A stretch of DNA of 64,000 bases from Diabrotica undecimpunctata (GCF_040954645.1 NC_092809.1:62500141-62564140); one strand, 5' to 3'; counted from the stretch's first letter, positions 12,780-24,396 are shown. A program made the numbers and translations. Notes: generated from the sequence alone by a model not told the origin.

Positions 12780-13060
12780 GAGGATTTGAACCAATCGATT
12801 GTAGCGATGGTTCATGGAGAATTAATAATTAACCACGAGCTGGACGAATTAATGCAGAGCGCAGACATTGTTAGATTTATAAAGTCTCAGAGACTAAACT
12901 GACCTTATGACCTTAAAACCATGAATATCAGGCAGTGGAGAAGAAAAGTAACTGGGGAGGTAGAATAGAAGAACATTGTTTAGCTGACCAAAACTCACTA
13001 AGAATTGTAGCGCCATGAGAAGAGGAAGAATTAATAAACTTACGAACAAGTACCAATCTT
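12780..13060 (+). pseudogene. LINE C-terminal tail fragment
   Basis: The reading MVHGELIINHELDELMQSADIVRFIKSQRL is followed, after a deletion, by DLKTMNIRQWRRKV and a degraded KNIV..AKTH. These match the conserved end of RTE-like LINE polyproteins (IVR.IK..RLRW.GHV... then NWRRKA.DR..WR.I...AK.H). The zinc-knuckle-like middle is deleted. Confidence 0.55.
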
Positions 13061-13084
13061 TATTATGATCCAAAATACAATATG

Positions 13085-13620
13085 AAGGAAAATCACCAAA
13101 AGAAGTCAGCATTGAGTCGGGTAAGTTGTATCCTGTCACCAGCACTATTTAACGTACACTCAGCTGATGGAGATATTAACAAATATTGGAATAAATATCT
13201 GTGATCTAAGAATTATTAGCAATCTTTACTGGAATCAAACATCGTCTATCCGTACAGAGGCATGAAAATCCGATGATATTAAAATCAAACGTGTTGTCCG
13301 ACAGAGATGTATACTATTAGCCTTGCTCTTTAACATATACTCTGAGGAAATCTTTCAAGAAGCAATAGAGGATGTTGAAGCCGGAATTCAAATTAACGAA
13401 GAATATATTAATAACATCAGATACGCGGATGAGACGGTGCTATTCGCTGACAGTTATGAAGCCTTCCGGGACTTAATGAATAGAATCACAGAAGTGAGTC
13501 AGAAATATAGACTTTCACTAAACAGTAAGAAAACAAAATGTATGATGATCTCTAAGAAGAAACAGCAAATTGAAAGAATCAGTGTGAATTGTCAACCAAC
13601 AGAAAGAGTAAAACAAGGCA
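13085..13620 (+). pseudogene. LINE reverse transcriptase fragment
   Basis: A partial motif B (SCILSPALFNV, about 13120-13155) is followed by a second motif-B copy (RVVRQRCILLALLFNIYSEEIF, about 13290-13350), then INEEYINNIRYADETVLFADS (catalytic Y-A-D-E, where the second Asp is replaced by Glu), and LSLNSKKTKCMMISKK up to ERVKQ. Two truncated LINE pieces seem to be joined. The D-to-E change alone would damage catalysis. Confidence 0.65.
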
Positions 13621-15038
13621 CCTGAAGAAGAAAAATATATTTATTACTTTTTCATTTTTTTCTTGCTAATTCTTCGTATTTACATTACTATTACAAACTA
13701 TCTTATTGTATTCACCACTCACAAATCATTGATTATTTTATATTTAAAATATCCACTAAAGAGAAGATCTATTTTCTTTAGTCCGCCTCTGTATATATTT
13801 GGGACAAATCCATTATTATTACAAAAATAGTGAGAGTGGGAGCGATCCATACGCATTTTAATTAATTAACACTATATGCGTTAATGTCTTACACTATTCC
13901 TTCTCCCTCCAATTATTCCTATTTTAAATAGATAAATAGATCTGTAGAACTCAACAAGTCCACAGTGCAGTCCCTGGCAACGGGGCACACGAATCCAAGG
14001 GCTCTAGTGCCCTACAGTGCTTAAAGATTTGTTTTAGTGTTTCTACAGTGTAATTTGGATTTTTTCATGTGAGTTTTGATTTTGTGATCTAACGCGTCTA
14101 AAGATAGTGATAGGAAACTGTTTTGTTGATCATTTGGTCCAAACTTGGTTTTGCAAATTAAAAAAAAATTGTATTTTTCCTCCCCTTTCGTTACAGTTTT
14201 CCAGTGAATTTAATCTTAACTTTTTCTTCCAACCGTCTTCTAATTTCTTTTTTTTTTCTCAGAGACTCATCCATCGTATCCTTATTATCTTGGGGTTTTC
14301 TCTTTCTTTGTTTTAAAATATTCAGGTATGTTATCTTCTTTAAAGGGTTAGCTAGTAATTTTAATCTAGACGTTGTCGCCATTTTTGAGTAAGTGCTCAG
14401 TATCCTCCCTTTTAGTTAAGAATTTTTATTTCTTTTAGAATATCTACTGTATCTAATCGTTCTTCTTTAATATGTATCCACTATTCCAAACTCATTCTTC
14501 TCTTGATGTAAATATTCTAATTTTGAAATTGCATAATTTGCCCGAATGTGCACTTTGCGTTGCTTATTTCTGATATTATTCTTCCAGATTCAAGCATAAC
14601 AAATATATTACAAACATGCTTCTCCTGCTCTATTTTTTATGCATACTTTAAGTTTTTAAATATTATTTGTCCTTTTGCCTTTAATTTCAACAAATTGTCC
14701 CATTTCTGAGTCTTCAATATGCTATTTTATTCATAATAAAATAGGTTTGCATGATGCAATTTTTTTCTTTTGTTTTATCAGACTTGTACTCTTCATTTCC
14801 TTTACTCTCAAATTTATATTTCTTTTAGTAAAGAATACACTCGCTAAGCTACAATGTTTTGTTTTTCTGACAGTGAGACTACATTCTTAAAGACATTCTT
14901 GCGTTTTTAGGCCACTCTATGGTCTAAGTTTGATATATGTATTCGTAAAATTTGTGTTTCTTATTATTTGTAAATTTTGGTACCACTTCGTGTACAGTTT
15001 TTGTTTTAGCTTTCTGTAAAGTTTCTTTTCCAAAAGCA
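13621..15038. other. No gene recognised
   Basis: T-rich sequence. A more GC-balanced patch at 13955-14030 (GTCCCTGGCAACGGGGCAC) may be the leader of an unknown element. No coding signature. Confidence 0.45.
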
Positions 15039-15039
15039 T

Positions 15040-15385
15040 TAATGATAATTCTGGCTTTACAACCCTGCGGAGGTCCTAGCCTCCTCAAGAATTTCTCTCC
15101 AAGACGTCCTTAACCATCGCCTTTCTCCGCCAAGCACGTATTCCCATATTTCTCATGTCATCATCGATGTTATCAAGGAACCTTCTTTTGGGTCTTCCTC
15201 TTCTTCTGTGACCAATGGATCTATCAAGGAACGTTTTTCTAGCTGGGTCATTTTGTTCCATCCGCATTACATTTTTACGATATCAGGTTCCTGGTATATT
15301 TTATAAAGTTCGTAGTTTTATCGTCTTTTCCACACTCCATTGTCATTCACTGCTCCATGTTTTCATTGCTGGACATTTATTTTGA
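15040..15385 (-). mobile_element. RTE-like LINE 3' end
   Basis: The minus strand reads RMEQNDPARKTFLDRSIG, HRRRGRPKRRFLDNI, DDMRNMGIRAWRRKAM and then DVLERNS (from an indel-disrupted frame), followed by the 3' region with TCCGCAGGGTTGTAAAGCCAG and a short ATCATT tail. The same 3' end occurs at 54620-54915. The copy is 5'-truncated. Confidence 0.75.
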
Positions 15386-16230
15386 AACTTTTTACTGTTT
15401 CATTTGTTAGATTAATTTCCATAACTGATTATAAATCTGAGGCAAATATGTACTCAAACGTAAAGTATGTTCGCAAAATATGCACGAATTTTGTCAATAA
15501 TATATAAAAAAATTATTTTTGTTAATAATATGCAGAAACAATTCAACATAACATTCAACAAAACACACTATGCATTGTAAAGTATTTTTATTATATTAAC
15601 TAGGTAAAATCAAAACTTAAAATAATTGTACTTTTTATACTTCAGATTTCTCATAAATTAGTAAACAATTAAAAACTTCTTAAAATGTTCTATTAAAAAT
15701 TTATGTATTCTGTCAGAACATAGATATGTATAAATAGAAAAGCTTCTTTCGATATCAACCAATGTGGTAGGAGCATAATTAGCCCAGTCTGGTTATGCAA
15801 AAATCATCGATTTCACAGCAAAATTGTTCGGAGATATCTGAAGCTTTTAAGACATAGGTGGGGGTTACTCGATGACGAATAGATGAAAAGGTACTCGTAT
15901 TTTTACCTTGCGTTTTTTTTAACAATAATTTATGGTCACAATTTGATTTTTTCTCTATAAGTTTTTTCCTTTATATTTTACATAAGCAATATTTATATCA
16001 TTTTTTTATATCAAGAATATCTTTATTTTCCCTTTTTTTCGATTAAAATTGATAAATAATTTACGGAGATATTTGCCAAAAAGCAGTTTTTTTGCACTAA
16101 TTTATAAATTTCATTAATTTTTTTATTAACAAAGTAAAATGTTATTAATACATTTGAACATCGAGGAATTACTGTCTTTTAAATTTGTGCGAAATTTCCC
16201 CCCGATCGGTCAAATAGTTTAAAAGTAGGG
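15386..16230. other. No gene recognised
   Basis: AT-rich sequence without coherent coding. The last 40 bases probably begin the LINE relic that follows. Confidence 0.45.
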
Positions 16231-18240
16231 AGACTATCATTAATTCATAAAACCTACAAAGATATGTCGATTATTCTACTAAAAAGATTAATTTCGGATG
16301 CAGAAGAAATAATAAATGATTACCAGTTTGGCTTAAGACCGGGAAGATCAAAAGTAGACCATATCTTTATCTTGCGCCAAATTTTAGAAAATAGTTGGGA
16401 CAACAACAAAGATGTACATGGAGTTTTTATAGATTTTAAACAAGCGTATGACTTTGTGAAAATGGATACACTTTGGAAGGTAATGGTAGAATTGGGAGTA
16501 CTCAGAAAGCTGATAGGATTAGCCCAGATGTGTGTGCAGGATTCTCAAGCATGTATCAGAATTGGCAGCAGTACATCAGATGAGTTTTAAATCAAAACGG
16601 GCCTAAGGCAAGGCGATCCACTTTCTTCTTTGTTATTCAACTTTACTTTAGATGATGCAGGCAGAATTAACAAATGGCTTCGCTGCGCAGGGAACGAAGG
16701 TACTGTTAGCTTTTGTTAACGATGCCGGCACAATTGCAAAACCTAGCAGAGATGCGAAAGAAGTTTTTATTCTTTTTGAAAGCGGAGTCAGAGAAATAAG
16801 CCTTAAGGTAATCGAAGATAAGACCAAGTACATAGTTGTTACCAAAAATACTAAAAAGACTAAGAATTAGACAAAACATTTCGATAAATGAATACAATTT
16901 TGAATTTGTCTTGTCAAAGAATTCAAATACTTGGGAGCAGAGATAACAGCTGAAAATAGTTATGAAAAAGATATAGCGGCTAGAACTAGAGCGTATTATT
17001 TCCTAGCGTTGCTACTTAAATCAAAATTACTCTCAAAGACAGCTAAAACAAGGGTATATAAAACTGTAATTCGTCCCATAATAACGTATGGAAGTGAGAC
17101 GGGGTCACTGAACCAGCGCGAAACAACAAAATTATTAGTCTTAGAACGGAACATCCTCCGGATAACCTTAGGACCTCATCATCATCATCACTGGCTCGAC
17201 AACCCTTTTTGGGTCTTGGCCTGTTCTAGGATTCTTCTCCATTCCGATCTGTTTCGTGCTTTTTTTCTCCAGTTTTTTATTTTTAAGGTTGTTATATCAT
17301 TTTCTATTTGTTCTAAGTATCTCAGTTTCGGTCTTCCTCTTGTTCTTTTTCCTACTGGCATCTGTTTGAATATTTTGTTTGGTATTTCGCCTTCTTCCAT
17401 TCTTTCTACATGTCCTATCCAACGCAGCCGTCCTATTTTGATGAATGTTATAATATCCGGATCCTGGTATATTTTGTATAGTTCAGAGTTGTATCGTCTT
17501 CGCCATATTCCGTTTTCTTTTGTGCCCTTATATATGTGTCGCAAGATTTTTCTTTCGAAGGTGGCTAACAACGTTTCCTCTCTTTTAGTAAGTGTCCAGG
17601 TTTCTGAGCCATATATGTGAGTACCGGTCTTATTAGGGTTTTATATATTTGGCATTTTGTCTTTCTTGCGACGTTATCTGATCTTAGGTGTCTAATTAAG
17701 CCATGGTAACATTTATTTGCAATCAATATTCGCCTCTTCACTTCCTCCGTAACGTTATTATCAGACGTGACTAGGGATCCCAAGTATATAAAGTTTTTTA
17801 CCTCCTCTATGTTGTATTCTCCTATTGTTATATTTTGTGGCTGCCTTATTTCTGCGTTTTTTCTTACCTGCATATATTTTGTTTTGGTCGACCTTAGGAC
17901 CTTGTATGGACGAAATAACAGGAGAGTGGAGATGAAGACATAACCAGGAACCTCAAGTACTCTATGAAGAAGAAACCATAGTACGATATATTAAGGCAAA
18001 TCGGATAAGATGGGCAGGACATGTACTGAGATCGAATAATGAAAAACTACTAAATACAACCTTCTGGGAAAAATCCGACGGCAGAAGGTCAGTTGGTCGA
18101 CCAACAAAGAGATGGAAGGATGCAGTAACGAGTGATCTGCGTAAGAGGGAGGTAAAACAATGGGAGATTACTGCACAAGACCGACAATTTGAGGAAAATA
18201 GTAAACTCGACCAAGACTCACTTAGAGCTGAAGAGCCAAG
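16231..18240 (+). pseudogene. RTE-like LINE relic, host of a nested LINE
   Basis: The RT fingers and palm are clear at 16264-16590: LKRLISDAEEIINDYQFGLRPGRSKVDHIF (FR.GRST.DHIF class), GVFIDFKQAYDFVKMDTLW (motif A) and DSQACIRIGSST. GLRQGDPLSSLLFNF follows in the next frame. The ADD box region at about 16705 is corrupted (FVNDAGTIA). FKYLGAEITAENSYEKDI, KTVIRPIITYGSETGSLNQRE (thumb) and LERNILRITLGP follow. The last is split at 17176 by the nested element and resumes at 17903 with CMDEITGEWR, then RYIKANRIRWAGHVLRSNN, RRSVGRPTKRWKDAV and the tail to about 18240. Confidence 0.8.
17177..17890 (-). pseudogene. Nested RTE-like LINE, 5'-truncated
   Basis: This insertion of 714 bases is flanked by the perfect 12-bp duplication ACCTTAGGACCT (17165-17176 and 17891-17902). 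On the minus strand it opens in the RT thumb (ITIGEYNIEEVKNFIYLGSL, then RRILIANKCYHGL and YKTLIRPVLTY). It continues through TFERKILRHIYKGTKENG, GRLRWIGHVERMEEGE and RGRPKLRYLEQIENDI to NRSEWRRILEQAKTQKGLSSQ, then a short (TGA)n tail. One frame change lies near 17570. The short tandem tail, 5' truncation and duplication are textbook target-primed insertion. Confidence 0.88.
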
Positions 18241-18244
18241 AAAG

Positions 18245-18540
18245 AAGAAAAATCGATCTGTAGTTAGGGCATTCGAACATATTACCTTTCTTGTGTATTG
18301 TACAAAGTATTGTAATATTCCAATCAGTAGGAAGAGATTTATGTCTCCATATTTCTTTGATTATAAGTTGTTGTAGCACAATTATTGTATGTTGGCCCAA
18401 TTTTCATATAGTTTGACCGGAAGATTTATTTAATTCGGGTGATTTGTTTCTGGTTAGTTTTTTAATTGCCTCTTCAATATCTTCAACTTCAAGAATCGTT
18501 GATGGCTACTCTTTCCTCTCATATGTTTGATTTGTTTCGC
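18245..18540 (-). pseudogene. LINE reverse transcriptase N-terminal fragment
   Basis: The minus strand gives EDIEEAIKKLTRNKSPELN (frame-corrupted), LYENWANIQ/HTIIVLQQLIIKEIW, LPTDWNITILCTIHKKGNMFE and CPNYRSIFLL. These are the fingers-domain blocks P.DW....I.PI.KKG....C.NYR.I.LL found across RTE-like LINEs. Palm and thumb are missing. Confidence 0.65.
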
Positions 18541-18820
18541 TTTTTCTAATAATGAAAGGCATTATAATACTTAAGATAAATAATGTCTTAAAATAAAATA
18601 AGGAGGATATTGTTAGATACATATTTATTTGCGTAAAAGCATAGATCTCAAAAAAAGATAGAGTGAAGAATAAAATGATAATTATGTATACTAATAGTGA
18701 AATACCTGACGTCTATTCTATATCTAAACACAAAATTTATTATATTCAGCCATAAACTTCACGACAATGCTTTCCTATAGATAAATTGACAAAACATTGA
18801 GAGATTTACTCACTTTAAAT
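18541..18820. other. No gene recognised
   Basis: AT-rich spacer without recognisable content. Confidence 0.4.
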
Positions 18821-18824
18821 AGCT

Positions 18825-19215
18825 GGGATGCTACATTAAAGACTAACTAGACCCAAGTAAAGAGATTAAGTGCAGAGTTAAACCAGCTCATACAACGTTT
18901 CTGCAAATGCAATCATTCTTTTGTAACTATAACTAAAACATAAAATTGGGTCAAAGAATGATCAAACGTTATATGTATGTGTTATTATATGGCACCGAAA
19001 ACTGGGCTCTAAAGGCTGATACGATAGTAAATCAACATCAAAGGAATCTAAAATGTAAACGAAAGACAAAGAAGAAGAAGAATAAATAATAACAATTGGT
19101 AAAACAAGCTACATGGAAATGGATGAACAAAAATATCTAGCTCTAGCCGAAGACAGAATAGTAAAAACAGCAATATATTATTTCCGTTGCGACGAAGATC
19201 AGTAAAAAGATAGTG
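18825..19215 (+). pseudogene. LINE thumb and tail remnant
   Basis: The plus strand reads NIKLGQRMIKRYMYVLLYGTENWALKA (the Y...LLYG.E.W.LK thumb block) to about 19045. Loosely similar tail sequence with LAEDRIVKTAI at about 19140-19170 follows, comparable to MAEDRIVRIA at the window's right edge. The continuity between the two blocks is inferred. Confidence 0.5.
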
Positions 19216-20142
19216 CAAGCAATTTATAGATTGTAGATAACATTCTAAAAGTGCATTGAAAAACAGGTGAAATATGTCTAGATCAAAAAGAACAGGAAGA
19301 AAAAGAACAGATGTATTGGTCATAAGAACTAAATTATTAAAATAATACGGAGCAAAAACAAAAATACTACTTGTACAAAAAACAGAGCGCCGTAAATGAG
19401 CGCCATATGGAAGTACTGTATTTTTTGTGTACCAGATATTTGCGATTTATAATATTTAATTGCTTTGTTTTCGACTGCTTATCTGAAATGTTTCTCTTCA
19501 TTAATTATTATGGAATCATTCTTCACAGTTTGCTAATAATAGATGCGCAATTTAATTGTTTTATATATGAATTTGCTATTTATATAGGTCGCTATGACCG
19601 CATTTTAAATGGTCCATTGATGAAATCAGAACCATCTTACTATTAACTATTAACACTAGGTCATCAATTTGTATATTGTGTAATCTGATTATTTATGTGT
19701 GATAACAAACCAATTTAAGATAAAACCAATTTGTTAAATTGCAATCAATTCGTAATGTTAATAAGAATGGTAATGGGAGACAGTTAAAACTTTATGGGTT
19801 ATTTCTTATAAAAGCTGTAATATACGCAATGATAGACTTTGATAAAAAAATAAAAAAAAGCTAAATAACGATATAACGCTTATAAATTAAACTTAAGTAA
19901 AAGATTAATAGATCGATTAGTTGATATAGGTGAGTCTTATCCGAGACTTTATTAATGATACAGATATTGTTTACAATATACTATCTTATACTTCTTCGAA
20001 TGCTTCATTGAATAATTCTTCTGAGTACCTACCTACACATAAAATAGGTGCTGTTGGTTTGGTATACCCCTCAGAGCTTATGTGATTCCAAGGCAAGCAA
20101 GTCTTTGCACCGTGCTTAGTTTGAGCATACTACTGACGCATA
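19216..20142. other. No gene recognised
   Basis: AT-rich sequence. One 91-codon frame (19371-19646) has no recognisable domain and hydrophobic, AT-driven composition. Confidence 0.45.
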
Positions 20143-20274
20143 TATAGGGTGTTTGGTAGGTCGATGGAAACTTTTTAAGGGATAATAGGGGCCGCCATTT
20201 GCAAAATTTTTTGCTAATAATGTATCGCTCAAACTGTTAAGGTTTCCGAAATAAAATTAATTTGTCAATATTCG
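20143..20274 (+). repeat. Mariner left terminal inverted repeat
   Basis: Outer motif AGGGTGTTTGGTAGGTCGAT. The inner boundary is at GTCAATATTCGA. It pairs with 21887-22019. Confidence 0.88.
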
Positions 20275-20609
20275 ACAACCGTCTATTTCACGTTTAAAAA
20301 TTATCTAGACGTACTACCTTCCTGTTTTACGAATGGAATAAAAATGTAAACCTACAACACTGACTCTTCGCATAAAATTTCCATCAGCTATCGTCATTCT
20401 CCGAACGCATAACAAACAAAAAACAATCTACCTGCTATGCTAACAAACAATCTACCTGATATGAAGTGGTTTATTTTGGTGTTACTGATTTGACATCCGA
20501 ATTGTGTTTGAAGTTTCTTGTGAGTTTTTTGTGCATTACGATTTTGAACTTTGTTTGAGTGAACAACCAGACTGTGTATCTGCATAACGTGATTTATGGA
20601 TTAGTTGTG

Positions 20610-21639
20610 ATGGCTTTGTTTTCGAATGCAGAGTACGCAGACATTCTGTTTCTCTATGGCTGGAGTGATGGAAATGCATCTGCAGCACGTCGAGAATATC
20701 AGCGCCGTTACCCTAACCGGCGACTTCCCCATGTAAGTGTCTTTTTCAACACATATCGACGAATTAGTGAAACTGGTACTGTTAACAATTCTGTTTCTGG
20801 TATTAATTCTGGACGTTACGGTCCTGGTGTAGACGCCCAAATTTTGCAAGCTGTTACGAATGATCCTACCACAAGCGTCAGAAAGGTTGCTCGGCAGTTA
20901 AATGTCTCGCAATGGAAGGTCTGGTCGGTAGTGCACAACGATGGACGCTATCCTTATCATCCAATTAAAAGGGTAAATTTTTGCCGCTTTTTGTTAGATG
21001 CAGACATCAACGATGGTAATTTTCTTAAAAGTATATTATGGACTGATGAATCCAGTTTTAATAGAGAAGAAATAACAAATTTTCACAACCTCCGTTACTG
21101 GGCACATGACAATCCCCATCTACCGAAAGAAACATATTTTCAGCACAAATTTAGTATCAACGTTTGGGTAGGAGTTATCGGACGAGAGTTAATAGGACCT
21201 TCCTTTTTGCCAGGCAGGTTAAATAGTCAAGTGTACTAAGACTCTCTAGAGAATGAATTACCACCACTCTTAGAAGATTTACCCCTCGCCCTCAGACGAA
21301 GAATGGTGTACCAACATGATGGATGCCCTGCACATTGTGCACGTGCTGTTACGGCTTGGTTCAACAATCACTATCCCAATAGTTGGATCGGACGAACTGG
21401 ACCGATTTTGTGGCCTGCTAGATTGCCCGATTTAACACCGTGTGACTACCACAACTGGGGCAGATTCAAAGAACTTGTTTATCAAGTTCCAACCCGAACT
21501 AGAGCTGATTTAATGGAAAGGATTATCGAAGAATATAATTATAATGGCAGAACTGAGGTTAAAAGTAACCACATCAGAAATACGACGCAGGGCAAGAGCG
21601 TGCATTAGGAATGGTGGTTCTCATTTTGAACAACAATGA
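20610..21639 (+). pseudogene. Mariner-type transposase, inactivated
   Basis: The chosen start is M at 20610 (MALFSNAEYADILFLYG, matching the family's N-terminus). Two helix-turn-helix units are seen: EYADILFLYGWSDGNASAAR with YPNRRLPHVSVF, and TSVRKVARQLNVSQWKVW. The catalytic domain has WTDESSF (first Asp), HDGCPAHCARAV (second Asp) and WPARLPDLTPCDYHNWG (third Asp). From the Asp of HDG to that of CDY there are 41 intervening residues, consistent with the DD41D type; the Asp of LPDL would give 36. One in-frame TAA lies at 21237-21239. A frameshift near 21530 moves the conserved end (RRRARACIRNGGSHFEQQ) into another frame, stopping at 21637-21639. Not functional. Confidence 0.85.
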
Positions 21640-21886
21640 CTGTTTTCTGAAGTTTATGTACATACTTAATAAGGCATAATAAAAGTTGCAAAAAGCATGA
21701 TGTATCGTTGTTGTGTTTTACCTTTCTTACCCGTTTCATTAATGAAGGTTATTTTAACAATGCATTAAGATTCAACGAAGGGTTTTTGCAATCTGAGCAA
21801 GTAATACGTAAGGCATTTTGTATGTCAGGGAAGTATCTCGCTTAGATAATTATTTTTAAAAATAAAATAGACTAGCAGCCTAATTT

Positions 21887-22019
21887 TCGAATATTGACAA
21901 ATTTAACTTTATTTCGGAAACCTTAACAGTTTGAGCGATACATTGTTAGCAAAAATTTTGCAAATGGCGTCCCCTATTATATCTTAAAACATTTCCATCG
22001 ACCTACCAAACACCCTGTA
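21887..22019 (-). repeat. Mariner right terminal inverted repeat
   Basis: Reverse complement of the left terminus, ending CACCCTGTA and followed by the TA target duplication. Confidence 0.88.
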
Positions 22020-22145
22020 TAATAGTTGGTTTTACCCCCATGTTATAAATCTAATAAAATATGTTTGGTTTTAAACCCCTACATTTTTCCATGAGTACAT
22101 CTCGAGTATAATATTACGTCAAGGTACGATACTTCACCACATTTT

Positions 22146-23745
22146 AGTCCAGTCGTCAGAGATTGACCTCTAAAATCATACGAACAAGCTGAATTTTGCT
22201 GAGAATGTCAATTTTTGGACCTCAAAAAAAATGCAAGAAAGTTTACTAAGGTGCCTCATCCTAGAGGGGATAAGACAGAAAAAAAATCGATTTTCGAATA
22301 ATCTGTACGCCGTAGAAAAAAATGTTTCAAACAAAAAATGTAGCTGAGATAATTTTGAACAAAAATACTTTTTGGCACTTTTTCTGTTAAATAAACCGTC
22401 GTCTCAGAAACAACGCTTGAAACGATCGGCGATTTTGCATGACAGTTACGCACACGAAATCAATTTTCGTGTTTTACTGCAAATGAAGTCAGTTTTTATA
22501 AAGGTGTTAAATAAATAAACGTTGAGCCATTTTTGCTATTTTTTACGATTCTGATGAGATTTGATTGAATTTATCATTTTTATTGACCGGTCGTAGTGGA
22601 ATTTTCATTGCTGGAGCCTAATCTTCAAAACTTATAATATAAAATTTCGATTTTGAGTTTTAGCAACAAATATGAGGCATTTGAAATATTCCTAAAAAAC
22701 GCAGAATTCACATTCACATTAAAAACAATCTCACGAACGGGAAATTTGTCCACGAAGGCGGTATTGGATGGATTTTGTAGCTGATATTGTGTAATTTCGA
22801 AAAATGTACTTATGCAATCAAAAAAAAGCAGTTTTAAACGTTTTAGATCGTTTGTAATGGGAAAGTTTCAGCGTTTTTAGGCACATTTAAAATGCCTCAA
22901 ATTTGTTGCCAAAACTAAAAACCGAAATTTCATGCTATATGTTTTGAAGATTAGGATCTAATAATGAAAATTTCATAGTGACCGGTTAATGAATATTGTT
23001 CTGAAGCTATTTTCTTGTGGCATTTTAAATTAATTTATATTTAAATGGGAATAAGCCACAATTAAAGGTTAAAATACGTTTATTAATAAAATAAACGTAT
23101 TTTAACCTTTAGTTGTGGCTTATTCCCATTTAAATATAAATTCGGTTAATGAATATGATCAATTTTATTGATCTTATGAGAATCATAAAAAATTGGCAAA
23201 AATCGCGCAGCGTTTATTTATTTACCATTACACCTTTATAAAAACCGACTTCATTTACGGCAAAATACAAAAACAGCATACGAAAGCTGCACTCTTCTTT
23301 TTCAAGGCGTATTTTGATTTTTGTCGATAAGATACTCTTATCAAAAGATATCGAATTTTTACCGTCAAACTGATATTAATTTTATTAAGGATTGATTTCA
23401 TGCGCGTAACTTATTCAAATTCGCCAGTCGCTTCCAGCGTTGTTTCTGAGAGAACGGTTCATTCTGCACAAAAAGTGCTAATAAACATTTTTGTTCACCA
23501 TTATCTCAGCTACATTTTTTATTTGAAACATTTTTTTCTACGGCGTATAGATTTTTGGTAAATCGATTTTTTCAACCTTCCCCCTCCCCCCTAAAAGGGA
23601 GCATTTTAGGGGAAAGCCACTGAGTAAAAGTAGTAAACTTGTTTGCATCTTTTTTGGAGTCCAAAAATTGACATTCTCAGAAAAATTCAGCTTGTTCGTA
23701 TGATTTTTAGAGGTTCGGTGACATTTTCCTCTTTCCAATCCATCT
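22146..23745. mobile_element. Long inverted-repeat element, Harbinger-like ends
   Basis: A 1.6-kb palindrome. The left arm runs from AGTCCAGTCGTCAGAG (22146) to about 22760 and the right arm from about 22840 to 23745. Matching landmarks are ACGAACAAGCTGAATTTT (22183 and, reversed, about 23690), GTAGCTGAGATAATT..., TTTATAAAGGTGTTAAAT, and GCAACAAATATGAGGCATTT (about 22660, reversed about 22895). The right arm is interrupted by a 146-bp insertion at 22997. The outer 100 bases recur at 49735-49830 directly after a PIF/Harbinger transposase relic, so a Harbinger-derived origin is inferred. No protein is encoded. Confidence 0.7.
22997..23142. mobile_element. 146-bp palindromic insertion, 14-bp duplication
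   Basis: The insertion is bounded by the perfect 14-bp repeat CGGTTAATGAATAT (22983-22996 and 23143-23156). It has a roughly 33-bp unique head starting TGTTCTGAAGC, then two nearly perfect inverted arms of about 51 bp (with GGGAATAAGCCACAATTAAA on the left) around a 9-base centre. The unoccupied state is visible in the opposite arm of the surrounding palindrome, which lacks it. The head-plus-inverted-arms layout matches the PLE-like insertion at 4595-5279 at smaller scale. Confidence 0.8.
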
Positions 23746-24396
23746 AAATTTCTCCTTCTAGTAATTATGATTTTAGCTTCTGGAGGCTTGTTAATTATTA
23801 CTTGTTATGTTATCTTTGGTTGAATCCAATTCGTCTCACTAAACAATAATATAATATATTGTCTGATATATTGTATGTGTATCTGCGGCCTTATACCATT
23901 ATTGAATAATGGCCTAAATTATCTTTTTTCCTTGTCTTTCGATCAAAAACTATTCTAAAAAATTCCCTTCCTTCGATTCTTAATTTATCTCAACTTTCTA
24001 TTAGGTACGTTCATTATCTGATTTGCATATTGAAATATGATAACAATCATTTTCATTAGGTTTATTACTTCACAGTTTGATTTTGGCGCTACTCCTTTTT
24101 GTTAATTTCTGGTATTTTAATAAAGTCTGTAGCCTGCGTGTAACTATTCATTTATTTCTACCTACACTGTCTTCTACACATTTCTACTTAGGAAAGAGTA
24201 GGCTATTGGTACCTAAGGCTAATTCAGGATATTGCAAAAACTTAAAACATTTCAGTTTATAACTTTTTTGAAGATATACTTCAAGGGCCTAGGTATATTG
24301 GTAGGGACCGCATGCAATAAATGGTGGAACAGTGCAACAAGAGAAGCAAAATTTCCAATTAGTGTAACGCGCACAATTATCCGACCTATTCGGCTA
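23746..24396. other. No gene recognised
   Basis: AT-rich spacer. The direct repeat TCGGCTAATGGTG at 24390 recurs at 26186 and may mark the pogo element edges. Confidence 0.4.

Larger units (their letters stand above)
20143..22019 (+). mobile_element. Mariner/Tc1-superfamily transposon, near full length
   Basis: The 1877-bp element has termini TATAGGGTGTTTGGTAGG and its reverse complement, within 132/133-bp inverted repeats (20143-20274, 21887-22019), and is flanked by TA on both sides (20141-20142, 22020-22021). It encodes one transposase on the + strand. Arms differ by roughly 10%, so this is an old or non-homogenised copy. Confidence 0.9.

Noticed and set aside
16931..17620. A single 229-residue + strand gene
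   Set aside because: Only the first 75 or so residues are LINE RT; the rest is antisense of the nested - strand LINE, entered at the 17176 junction.
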